Shown in pieces: positions 43,514 through 54,396 of a stretch of 64,000 nt of DNA (position 1 is its first letter; every line of letters begins with the position of its first letter). The notes beneath the pieces were generated by a model, which was given only the letters and a program-made list of their open reading frames with translations, had not been told where the DNA came from and searched no databases. The translations under genes were made by a program, and so were the position numbers. The stretch is from Craspedostauros australis (taxonomy: Eukaryota; Bacillariophyta; Bacillariophyceae; Mastogloiales; Achnanthaceae): the NCBI GenBank assembly GCA_026770025.1, contig JAMXDE010000013.1:1-64000 (forward strand), given 5' to 3'.

Positions 43514-46500
43514 TCATTGATCCATTGTGGAGCGCAGTTGGATGTAGTGATCCCGGTGTTTTTCATAGGTTTCCTTTTTGGTATTCTTTGTAAAGCCATC
43601 TGCGATGTTGTCTTCAGAACGTACAAATTTGGTTCTGGCCTCTCCGTTTGTGATCAGTTCTCGAATGAAATGATGTCGGATGTCGATGTGCCGTGTCCTG
43701 GCGGATGTTGATGGGTTGGACGCGATGAAGATCGCTCCAACATTGTCAACCATCACGTCTGCCGGCTTGTGCATCCTCAGTCCGATGTCGTTCATCAATT
43801 GTGTTACGAAGCGAATTTCTTTTCCTGCCTCCGACAGGGCGACGTACTCTGCTTCCGTCGAGCTGAGTGTTACGCTCCGTTGTGCCTTTGATCTCCATAT
43901 GATCGGCACTCCTTGTAGTAGGACGATGTGCCCTCCTACGCTGATGCGATTGTCCTTGTCACCTGCGAACTCGCTGTCGGTGTATATCGCAATCTTCCAT
44001 GCATTTTGGGTCAGTGGACTTGGTTTCATCTTCAGTCCGTACTCTCTCGTGTCCCATATGAACTTCATGACTCGAAGCATTTCCTTGTATGCTGCGGCTG
44101 TTGGTCCATCCAACACCTTGGTCAGTTCCCGCACTGCATTGGCGATGTCGGGTCGAGAGTGTTTCACCAGGTATAGCAGCATACCTACTCCGCTTCGGTA
44201 TCTGCTGTGTCGTTGCTTGTCCACTTTGGGTGCATCGCTTTGCCTTTGGATGCCTTGCCCTGGTGTTCCAGGCGTTCCGTACCGTTGCAGCTTCACCACA
44301 TCGCTTCCGAACGTATCGATGATGTTCTTTAGGATGTGTGGTTGGTTCACCCAGCAGTTCGTCTTGTCGCGGTTGAAGATGATCTTGCAGCTCAGGTAGT
44401 CTTCGAGATCTTCCTCCACTTTGACACCGAATCGTTCTGCTCGAATATCCTTCACAAGCTTTTTCAGTTCCTGCTCCTCTCCGATGCAGAGGCAATCGTC
44501 CACATAGGTGCCGATCAGTAGCAGTCTCCCTTCCTGATTCCGAATCAGCAGGCATGGGTCCACCTCGCTCTGTCTGAACCCTAGTTTGAATAGGATGTCG
44601 ACGAGCTTCTTATTCCATTGTCTCGCGCTCTGAACAAGGCCGTAGATGGTTTTCTTGAGTAGCAGGCATTCGTCGGCTTCGTGCCTCATACCTTTTGGGC
44701 ATTGCATGTAGATCTCTTCATCGAGGTCCCCATGCAGGAATGCTGTCTCAAAGTCGATGATGATGCTGTCCATGTGTAGTATCATCTTCATCGTGAGCAT
44801 GATTCGATATGTTGCATCATGTATCACTGGCGCGTGGTGTGCTGAGAAGTCGACTCCTGCGATTTGCGAGTATCCGCATGCCACGAGTCTGGCGCGGAAC
44901 ACCCCATTTCTCTTTTCCTTGAAGACCCATTTGGTCTTCACACACCGCCGATCCTTCGGCATCTGGTCCTTCTTGATCTTCTCCCATACTTTCCTTCTGG
45001 CCATATCATAGAACTCTTTGTTGATAGCTTCGCGCCATTTCTTTCTTTTGTTGGGATCCGCATGGTCCCAGCAGTCTTCGAATGTGGTGGGGTCCAGCAG
45101 CATGGCGACATTCGCATCTTCTGCCCCTCCTTCATTTCGTTCGTCCTTCAATGCCTGGTCCGCAGCGATGATGTCATCTAGTCTCATCATTCCATGAGGT
45201 GTGTCTATCATCGTACCTGCGATATCTCTGTTGAATATTGACCCGTCTGTGTGGAAGTCGGGTCCTCCTGTTTCCGGTGGATTTGTGATGGTCTCTTCGG
45301 GCGTCACATATCCCTCGCTGTCATTAGGTTCTGACTCATCACTTGATCCGAGATCTCGCTCCTCCTCTGGGATTGGGTCGTTGTTATACCTGGCGAGAGC
45401 GCTCAGCATCCTTGGTATGCGTGTTACAGGTTCTGCGACAGGGGTGTCTTTGGGCTCACTCTCGGCCGCTTTGTCTACTTTCCCCTCGTCGTCCCTTCCG
45501 AATTCATCGTCGTTGTCTTTGTTCGATTCATCTTCCCCTTGGGCAGGGAGCAAGCCATCTTGCCCTCGCGCAGCGTCTTCAGTATCTTCTATTTCTTCGG
45601 CTCTGCTGCTGCGATCCGCGTCGTCGGCCTCCATGCTCTTGATGGTCTCCGATCGTCGCTACCAAGTTGTTCTCGTAGCTCGGGTGTTCATACCCGACGT
45701 AGAGTCGTCATCTTCCAGATCTATCAGCACAGATCTGTTGGCATTCTCGATACCTCTGAATTGCCCGTATGACTGATTCATCCATGTCACGTCTCTCGTG
45801 ATTAGGATCTTGGTTGTTGCGAGATTCAGCATTCGATATACTCCTTTCGCGTGCGATTGGCCGTAGCCGACGAACATGGCTGGTCTGGATCTATCGTCCA
45901 GCTTAGCCTTTATCGTACGACCGCCGATGTATACCATGCCTATTTCTCCGAATTTTCGTAGTCCATCCACGAATGTTGGGATGCGGTTGTTGAAGAGAAC
46001 ACATGCTGGTTCTCTTGTCTTTGTCTCGATAATATTTTCAAGCTGAGTCGCGGTTCGGGCTGCCTCCGCCCACAATTTTCCACGCACTGTTTTCGGTAGG
46101 TGCGTTTGGTTGAGCATGGAGCGGACTTTCCCGTACAATGTTGCGAATTTTCTTTCCACGCGACCGTTCTGTTGGGGAGTGGAAGCGGCGGTGTATTCAA
46201 ACGTTGGGCCGAATCCTGCGCTGAGAAGCTGTTTTTCCGCGGCATAATTCTCTCCCGCGTTGTCACATCTGATATTTTTCACATGTGCCTGTTGGTTGGA
46301 GTGAAGCCATCGGAGGAGCGTGATCAGCTTCTCTCCGACTTCACTTTTCTCTTTCAAAAAATAACTCCAGCAGTAATCACTGTAATCATCGATGACAAGG
46401 AGCCAAAATTTTCCTTGTCCGTAGCTGTGCGTTTGAACACTCGATGTGTCAATGAACAACCGCTCACCAATTTCCTTTGCTCGGCGCTGCAGGCGTTTTG

Positions 46501-49500
46501 TCATTGACTTCTGCTTTTGTTTTCCAATTGCGCAGTCAATGCATGCATGCAACTTGCCTGTGACATTCCAACCGTATCGTCCCGCTGTGCGAGAGATCGT
46601 GTAAGTGTCAACATGGCCTAACATTTTATGAATTTGGTTGATGTCCACCGCGGACCCGGTGGACACGCCGACATTGGCTTGGTCTTCGTGGGGAGGGGCG
46701 CTGATCATGTTCACTCCACTCACGAAACCGCTGTGGGTTGCCATGAGTCTGTCGAACGTAATGCGTTGCCCGCGCTTCTCCAAGCTCATCACGACACCTT
46801 GGTTGCTGATGTCGAAGCCGTTCTCGAGAGCTTTGTTGATGCTCAAGAGGTTCACCCACAGGTTGGGCACGAACTTCACTTGCTTGAGCACGATGGTAGC
46901 TTGGTTCCCGTTCTTCTGCATCACGACCATGCGTTTGTCGCCGACCTTTGTTGCCTTGAGGTATCGGCCGCTGCCGATCTTGATGGAGTGGTTGGCCACT
47001 CGTACGTTAATCATTCCCTCTTCGCTGTTGGTGAGGTGGCATGAGGCACCGGAGTCACCCAGCCATGTGTTTGCCTCGTGGTGGTCGGGGGCGATGGTAT
47101 GGCGGAGTGCGCTTGCATCGCCGAGGTCACCGATCACCATGGCCATGTCTGGTTGAGCGTCTTGGTGGTCACCGATCACCATGGCCATGTCTGGTTGAGC
47201 TTCGGCGGCTCGGTAGATGGGGAGCTGGTTGAACTCCTCTGGGTCTCGGACTCCTTGGTCTCCTGGATGATGCATCCACATCAGCATCTCTGCGGCATGC
47301 TGGACCAGGCTGTCGATGAGCCCTCTGTGGATGGGTGGCAGGTTGAGCTCCTCAAGCCTTGCGTTAATGTGTTGCACGGCTTGCACCAGTTGCATTGGCG
47401 TGTACACGTCGATGCGGTGCATCATGTAGTAGAGCGTGCGAGGGTTCAGGCTTTCTCCTCCTCCTTCGGCGTACGCGTGCGCCGCGTCGCAGCACAGTAG
47501 GGCGAGCTCAGAGCGTACTTCATCAGCAACCATCATGTTGCTGAGAGAGTATCTCATTGCGACATGCAGAGGTCCTGCAGTCCAGAGCTTCTGGCGGCGC
47601 GTCATGATGTCTTGGATCGTTGTTGGCGCCGCCCTTGCAGGGGGGTTTGCCAGTTGAATGAGGAACGGCGAGTTACGGCAGGTCTTGCACATGGCGTAGA
47701 GAGGGCCGCGCTGAAAGCACAGCGGGCACCATCCTGCGGTGCTTCCTCCGTTGCGGGACGACTCTTCGATCATTCGATCGACCAGAGTCCTTGGTTCGGT
47801 TCGAGAGTAGATGGTGGAGGTGACGCGATGGTCGACTCCAGGCATCGCTACTTCATTCTCCATGATGTCCCCGACGTTGAGGGGTTCATCCTCGTAGACG
47901 ATCCCGTCGAAGAGGTTGTCTTCGTCGGTGTAATCGTCTTCGTCGCTTGATGGGAAGTGCTCGCGGTTGATTGTCTCAACTGCAGCTACTGGGGGTCCGT
48001 AGTATCCGTATACACTCGGGGTGTGGGCCTCTCGTTCCTCTTCGGAGTACTCGACCTCTTCTTCGAGGTCGAGTCCGGTCATGTCTTCGTCGGTAGTCGC
48101 GAGGGCCATGTCGTCGATGAACGACTCGTAATGCGCCATGTCGGTGGTGTTGATTGTTTGATTTTTCTTGATGTTCGTGATTTCGTCGATTGTCACGATT
48201 CTTGGGTTGGTCACATTTTTGACCTCAACGGGGTCGGTTTCGAGCTCGTCGATGGGGAAACACACCAATTCTTCGTTGTTGGCCGACTTGTCTTCGTCGG
48301 GCAGCCACATGGATTCATCGGTCATCACGAGATCGATGTCGTCTCCTTCGTCGCTGGCGAGCATCCACATGGGCTCGTCTACCACGACGAACGCGGCGTC
48401 GTCTGCCGCGGCGTCTTCAGGTAACCACATCGGTTCCTCGACCATCACGAGGGCGACGTCGTCTGTTCCGTCCATACCGTCGGTGGCCACGTTGGCGGCG
48501 TCGGCTGCTCTCATCGCTGCCTTCAACTTGAAGCACTCGAGGATCTTGTGTCCCTTCTTACCGCAGTACTTGCAGTTTCCGTTGAACTTGGTCTTGTCCT
48601 CAGTATCACTTCTCTTGTTCTTCTTCGTGGGCTTGCCACCTTTGTTCTTAGGCGCAGAGCGGCAGTCAGCCTTCTTGTGCCCGTAGGCGCCGCAGTTGCG
48701 GCAGTGGCCCTTGAAGCCACCAGTGGCGGCGAGAGCCATTTCTTCCTTGTTATTGTTCTCGCGCTTACTACCTCCTTGCTTGATGTGACGTGCGTCGTAG
48801 GTTGCACTCACAGCTTCGCGGATGTCTTCGATAGTCATCTGCTTTTCGATGTTCTCGAACTTGAGCTCGATGAGCTTCACATCCATTTCGTAGTCCCTCC
48901 CGAGAGCGTTGAGCACGAGCATGTGGTACAGCTCCATGTCCATGTTAACTCCCGCGTGCTTGAGGCGGTTACGGATCACCTCCATTTCGGTGAGGAAGGT
49001 ATCCGGGTGTTCGCCTTTCTTCAATCGCATCCCGTTGAGTTGAGCCAACAACTTTGCCTTCATTGGCGCAGTACGTTGCTCGTAGATGCGCTCGAGAGCC
49101 TTCCACGCCTTACGAGGGTCTCCTCCCTCGTAGATGTTGCTCTCGCATCCCAACACAGCCATGAAGGCGACATCGCCCTCGGTAGTTTCATGGTTGATTG
49201 CCATGGTCAGTTCTTCAAACGCGTACTTGGCCAGAGCCAACTTGTACTCCGCCTTCTCGTCGGGAGACATGGCAGATAACTTCGAGGCCTTAAGCTTCTT
49301 CTCTTCGCTTCCCACGATGGAGGCGAGAGGAGAGGGGTCAAAGGCTTCGGTCTTCACAACCACTTCATCCAAGTCCTTGAGATACAAGTCTCCATAACCC
49401 TTGCGGTTGGCGCGGGCGAGGAACTTCGCACTCCAAGCTTTCCAGGAGGATCGCTTGCCGTCGAACATGATCATGTAACGATCGGTCTTACCGAGGAAGG

Positions 49501-49507
49501 ACGTCAT
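43514..49507 (-). pseudogene. Element 3 gag-pol, split by one in-frame TAG
   Basis: From Met at 49,507 the frame runs 1,282 codons to TAG at 45,659-45,661, then continues in the same frame to 43,514 (706 codons from the next Met). Order: gag (FDGKRSSWKAWSAKFLARA at the N-terminus), two CCHC knuckles near 272-330, three to four acidic repeats with EPMWLP-like cores, the extra Cys4 domain (WCPLC...CKTC near 593), protease DSG near 817, integrase from about 960, RT with GTYVDDCLCIG, RNase H. The TAG lies in the linker between integrase and RT, where elements 1 and 2 read W-L-R-Q. It would separate gag-PR-IN from RT-RH unless read through. Confidence 0.93.
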
Positions 49508-49586
49508 GGTGATGATGGTGAGAGTCGTTTGTTGCTGTGTTGGTGATGATGGAAACGTAGGATTTCAATCGTAGCGTTTCGAAACG

Positions 49587-50267
49587 TGTTGGAAATCCGG
49601 GGTTAGTGTTAGTAAGAGCTAATGGGTTGTTAGATCGTACTATTCAGAACTGTGAGTTCATTCTCTTCAGCTCCTTTGCCTTTCGTTTCTCATGTAGCAT
49701 CTCCTGCAGCAGCATCGTGTTAGACTGTTGCGTTCATGCATCTCATCATCATGAATCAACGCTTGCATGCATGAGATCTCATCCGTAGGCGTCCTTGTCA
49801 TGCACATCGTCGTGCATATCCGTAGGCATTCTTGCCATGCACCTCGTCGTGCATATCCTTATTCTACATTCCCTGTGGTACGATTCCACAGTCTTGCGTT
49901 TCGCTCTTGATCTCTTGACACCGAACTTTACGATTGGTGTCATGATTGGTGTCATGGATGATGCCCTTTCTGAGTTGTTCTAGTCCCTGGCTGACACGTG
50001 CCATGATCTCCAGATGGGGTGATCATCAATGTGTCGGTCATCATCTTCCTTCACCTGATTTAGGTATCGTGGCCTTTTCTTGATTCACAAAGGACAGGCT
50101 TGTTTTCTTGGTAAGACTGAGGTCATTCCCGTGTGATTCGTGTCGTGGGTGGAATGGATGATATTCAAAGGTGTGACGAATAATATCCAAAGGTGTGACA
50201 AATAATGTTGGGAGTTGCGGCAATCATGGGTATCTTTCCGACAGAGTCGTACCCTCGATTCCTGACA
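49587..50267 (-). repeat. Element 3 5' LTR
   Basis: 681 bp, with the palindrome CGTTTCGAAACG at its inner edge (49,575-49,586). Confidence 0.93.
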
Positions 50268-50273
50268 GATGAC

Positions 50274-50650
50274 GTCACAACGATACTACCACGATACCAG
50301 GAGGACACTACAATACTACAATGTCAGGATACTGCAATACCAGCGGATACCACAGTATCCACCGTATGTGACATCACATCAAGGCCTTACCTACCAGGTC
50401 AACAGAGAATGAAATATGATTTAAATTTTCCATCAGATTCGATCAATCATCAGATTCAACAAAACCCGAGAATGGAACAACGACGAAACAACGAGAGAGA
50501 GACAACAACGTTGACGATCAAGTCAACATCAACAAGCAACAAGGAGAGCAATGTGCATAGAGGTGCAAGAGTATTGTACCAGTAATGAGAGCAAGGAAGA
50601 GATGGATCAAGAGAGCATCTTGATCATCGTATTCTGCACGCTCGCTCATC
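50274..50650. other. Unclassified segment right of element 3
   Basis: About 380 bp, A-rich, with repeated GATAC(T/C)(A/G)C words at the start. It is the continuation of the DNA at 42,456-42,751 before element 3 inserted. No gene or known repeat is seen. Confidence 0.5.
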
Positions 50651-51425
50651 TGTCGAGATGTACATGTGAGTATATGTCAAGATGTACGAGTATATGTGCA
50701 TCGTTCACCTGTTATTCTCTCATACCCACTTGAACGATATAACTACATTCGTGTCGATAGTATGCTGTGATTCGTCAGAATTACAGCGGAAATGGAACAC
50801 ACGAAAAAGAACAAGATTTCTGGAGGAAATTTGCAATCGACGATTTCTGAGAGAATTGGAAATATCGTCCGTCCATCCATCAATGGTACCAAGAGAATCT
50901 TGAGGTACTTCCCAACTAAACCTCAGATGACGATATCATCTGACAGACTACTGCATCACCAATGGAACGTGACATCTGGAGAGCAGAAGGACGCCTACTG
51001 ACGTTGACAGGATGTCATCGTGTCACCACGTCAACAGCTGTCTCCAAGTCAGAGCAGGAGGCAAAGATCCGAATGACCGAAGGGCATCAGGATCATGGAT
51101 ACAGGAGATGAACTTCAAATGGTAAGTACTCATGGAGTAGGAACCAGTACTGAATGAACGGAGTGTCAAATGTGGAGTACGCATCGAACACGGAGTATCG
51201 TGTAACACGAGTACACGATGCTGAGACAGAGAGAGAGAGAGAGAGAGAGAGAATACAGAGAGGAGCGAGAGAGCATCTCACGTACCGACTCATAGTCGGA
51301 GACCGAATCTACAAAACAGATTGAAGCGCCGAGAGCATCGGGCAAGAGAACGGGCGTACACTGAGAGGATCGGAGTAGCCAAGTAATGAAATAGCAAACG
51401 AACGACTATCAACCAACACCATCTT
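50651..51425. repeat. Long direct repeat DR, copy 1
   Basis: It begins TGTCGAGATGTACATGTGAG and is repeated at 63,242 in the same orientation with few substitutions. It contains a GA microsatellite (about 51,227-51,252). The true right end may be farther on, since the second copy is cut by the window edge. The TG start suggests an LTR or another terminal repeat. A GTTATCAGTGCGCG near 51,596 resembles the initiator-tRNA primer site used by many Copia elements, which would fit an LTR ending near there. Confidence 0.8.
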
Positions 51426-54396
51426 CCACGATCGTAGGCTACCAATCACGGAACTTGCCAACACTCATCAACAATCGATAACAGTAACAGTAGCAAGTAA
51501 CAGAAACACTTACAGCCAAAGAGTGTGACTACTACTGATTCTCCGTGCGCGGAGCCTTCCAACACTCTCTCTCTCTGTCTCGCTCTCTCTCCATGTTATC
51601 AGTGCGCGATACTCTGTATTCGATACGTACTCAATCATCCTGTCTCATATTGACCTACTGCTTCATGCGGAGTTTTCAATGTCTTGGTTGAACTCCTCCT
51701 TTACATATCCCTTCATGGACCAGCCCTAAAGGATCTGTCAGAGCCATTATAAAGCCTCCGTGTTAAATTTCTACAGCTTTTCCCTACCATGTCCTACGCA
51801 CAAAATCTAATTCTGTACTTGTCTCTAAACTGGATTTAGACTGTAATGGTCAGCTCATGATGAGAAGAAACAATCAAAGAGATTGCGTGCAACGGAGAAT
51901 GATCCACGAGTGATGAGCCACGGAGATCATCAGAGAAGCAATGTGCTGGCAGGCATTCATGGAGCTGTATGGACACGCATGTCAAGTGATGCATGCGAAA
52001 AACGGCGATTGAGTTGGGAGATGTGAGCACCAAAAAACCATTGATGTGTCACGAAAATCAGCGATGATGGCCTCGCTGATGAGTTTTCCAGTCAGTCCTG
52101 TCGTCAAAAAAATGATTCACGAGTACTTCGGAGGCCGATGGCGACCCAACCGCAGTAAGAAGACCCCTGATTCAGGAAGATCAGAAGAAGCGCAAACTCC
52201 CAAGGATTCCGTTGGTACAAGAAAAGTGGAGGGGTACATGTAAAAGTTGCGGTCAAAAACGGAATGGAGTGACAATGAAATTTATATTGGATCGAAGTAA
52301 TCCCCTAGGTCATGAAGGGATAGTTGAGATTCAATGCGGGACAGACTATTACCGGACATGGTATCCACCTCTGATGGGAGAAATTCTTGTTTTGGCGCGA
52401 AATCTTCCAACTTGACCGACCACCAAATCTTTTCCCCCTTCTTTCTCTCCTCCATTCACAAATCCATCATGACTCAAACATGACTGACCTGACTCACATC
52501 TCACCTTGGGAACTATATGCTCCTCAGATCCTTTCTCTACAACACACCTCGATTCCATCCATGCTAATGACTGCTGCACTATTGCTGTAGTCTTGACGCG
52601 TGTATCCAACCTGATTCAACTCAAGCAATGGAATCCGAGAGTGAACTCAAGCCACAGTCATTGCTTCATGACCGTCACCATTGAGTGTCATGACCTACAC
52701 TACAGTGTGTCTATGTGTGTGGAGAGCAAGGAACTGCAACAATCACCTACCCTCAAGCACTGAACCAAGTACATCAGTGCAGGGTCCCACCAAGCTGAGC
52801 GACATTGTTTCTTCACCCTACTAACACTACAAGCTAACTCATAATAAACAGACAAGGCTTAGCTACAAAGCACTCTTCTACTCATCATTACAGCAATAAC
52901 TCTTCAACCAGTACACCTCTCTTGAACTGCATTACATGGCTATCTCGAAGCTGGCAGATTCACGAGGCATCCTCCACTGATCCGCGTCGCCTAAGCCCAA
53001 ATCTTAACTCATATCCATGATTTCCATGATGCCACAGTAATAGAATCTTTGGATTCTGTTCTGATGTGGAGTCAGCTGTTGATGTGGGGACACATGACAT
53101 TGTGTCAGTGCAAGCTGTCATTCCATCCTCCTTCACATTCCATATTCCGATGATAATGTAGATGGGAGGTAAAGGTATTGTCATTTTGGGTATAGTTGTG
53201 AAATATTTCGATCTTGGCTTGATGTCACTTGTTTCTGTCGAATGGATGGACAGACCAAATATCTGATGCTCTCAGATAATGTTGTTCACCTATTGCCTTC
53301 CCAAATGGTGAACACATTGGCGCGCGTAAATTCGTGATGTGATTCACTCAATCACGCTTCATTGATGGCATGAATGTTAGCGCCGTTTGCACAGAGAGTA
53401 CAAGAGAACAATGGGTGAGTAATGCACATACACCTATGCACATTCCGACACACAAACAACACAAAAACAAAGATGCGAAAGACTACTCTTTCCCATTCAA
53501 TGATGAAGGTGATTGTGCACGTCATGTTAGAATAACAAAGATAGCAGTTGGCAAACAATCCAGATCTATTATGCAGAAAAGCAACATCATGCAGAGTAGA
53601 ATAGTAGGGTGTGCGTAGAGTATGCAGTGCGCATGATGTTGTGATGGATGTGGAGGAGTATGACACAAGGTCACTCAACAAAAACGCGCAGTGCAGGACG
53701 GAGAACAAAGCGAGAATCGAACCAGCGCAAAAGGATCGCATGAGCAACGAAAGACTCTCTGCCGTGTTGTGTGGCGACACGTGATGCAAAACGCAAATAC
53801 AGTGGATTTCATTTTCATCGCACGACGAGCATCCCAAATGCGCTTTCGAGACGGATTGGCAAACATGCCTCTGCGACCCAGAAACCGTGAGAATCAGCAT
53901 CGATCTGAACCAGGTGGGACGAAGATATCAAATGTAAAGTCTGTCCAACCACTCGTGAACTTGACGATGTCACTCAACATGGAGCATGCGACGTTGCCAT
54001 GCACTTAACGACAAGAAGAAACACGTCATCACAGTTTCGATTCGAACTAACGCCCGTAACCACTCGTGTCTCCACTAAGGAGGTATGACTGGAAGAGAAT
54101 GAGACAGGTCACGGACGGACAAGTACTGATCTAGCCTCCTCTTGACATGCCCTGAAACCAGATTGAATGACACATCTGGATTCTGACACCAAGACGGATC
54201 CTGACGTGTTGCAGTGGCGAGGATTGCAAGCAGAGAGAAAGGATGCAAACAACAGAGACATTGCATCACTCTCACAACAGCAGCATCCATCACATCGAGC
54301 ATCAAGCAAGCGCGCGGTTTCGTGGTTGATCATCGAAAACCCGTCCTTCCTTGCTGTGAAAATTTCCTTTCCCCTCCGCCCGTCTCTCTTCCCGCC
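51426..54396. other. Mostly non-coding segment between direct repeat and DIRS-like genes
   Basis: About 3 kb with balanced composition and no long convincing frame. One interesting patch is described separately (52,046-52,415). Minus-strand frames near 53,352-53,900 are hydrophobic, Ser/Cys-rich and unrecognised. Near 54,030-54,075 (minus) is a weak tRNA-Ser-like half. The segment may be the leader of a larger element or unrelated host DNA. Confidence 0.4.
52046..52415 (+). pseudogene. Cys-containing protein fragment, unknown (transposase-like?)
   Basis: Two plus-strand frames appear to form one fragment with a frameshift near 52,160: first VVKKMIHEYFGGRWRPNRSKK, then LPRIPLVQEKWRGTCKSCGQK followed by a later Cys (EIQCGTDYY). 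A basic run followed by CxxC and further Cys near a C-terminus is reminiscent of piggyBac-type transposase ends, but the match is weak and I would not name it. Confidence 0.2.

Larger units (their letters stand above)
42758..50267 (-). mobile_element. Copia element 3, recent insertion, 7,510 bp
   Basis: Two 681-bp LTRs (42,758-43,438 and 49,587-50,267) appear identical except for two C/T differences near 43,082-43,093 versus 49,911-49,922. A 6-bp target duplication GATGAC flanks the element (42,752-42,757 and 50,268-50,273). Its gag-pol is diverged from elements 1 and 2 but collinear with them. It is the youngest-looking insertion in the window, yet its gag-pol frame contains an in-frame TAG. 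Confidence 0.95.

Noticed and set aside
53352-53900. 182-codon minus-strand hydrophobic frame
   Set aside because: Ser/Cys/Leu-rich with no family resemblance, and overlapping plus frames are equally open.
54030-54085. tRNA-Ser-like half on the minus strand (GACACGAGTGGTTACGGGCG)
   Set aside because: Only the D-arm region resembles a tRNA. The anticodon stem is poor and no T-arm or acceptor pairing follows.
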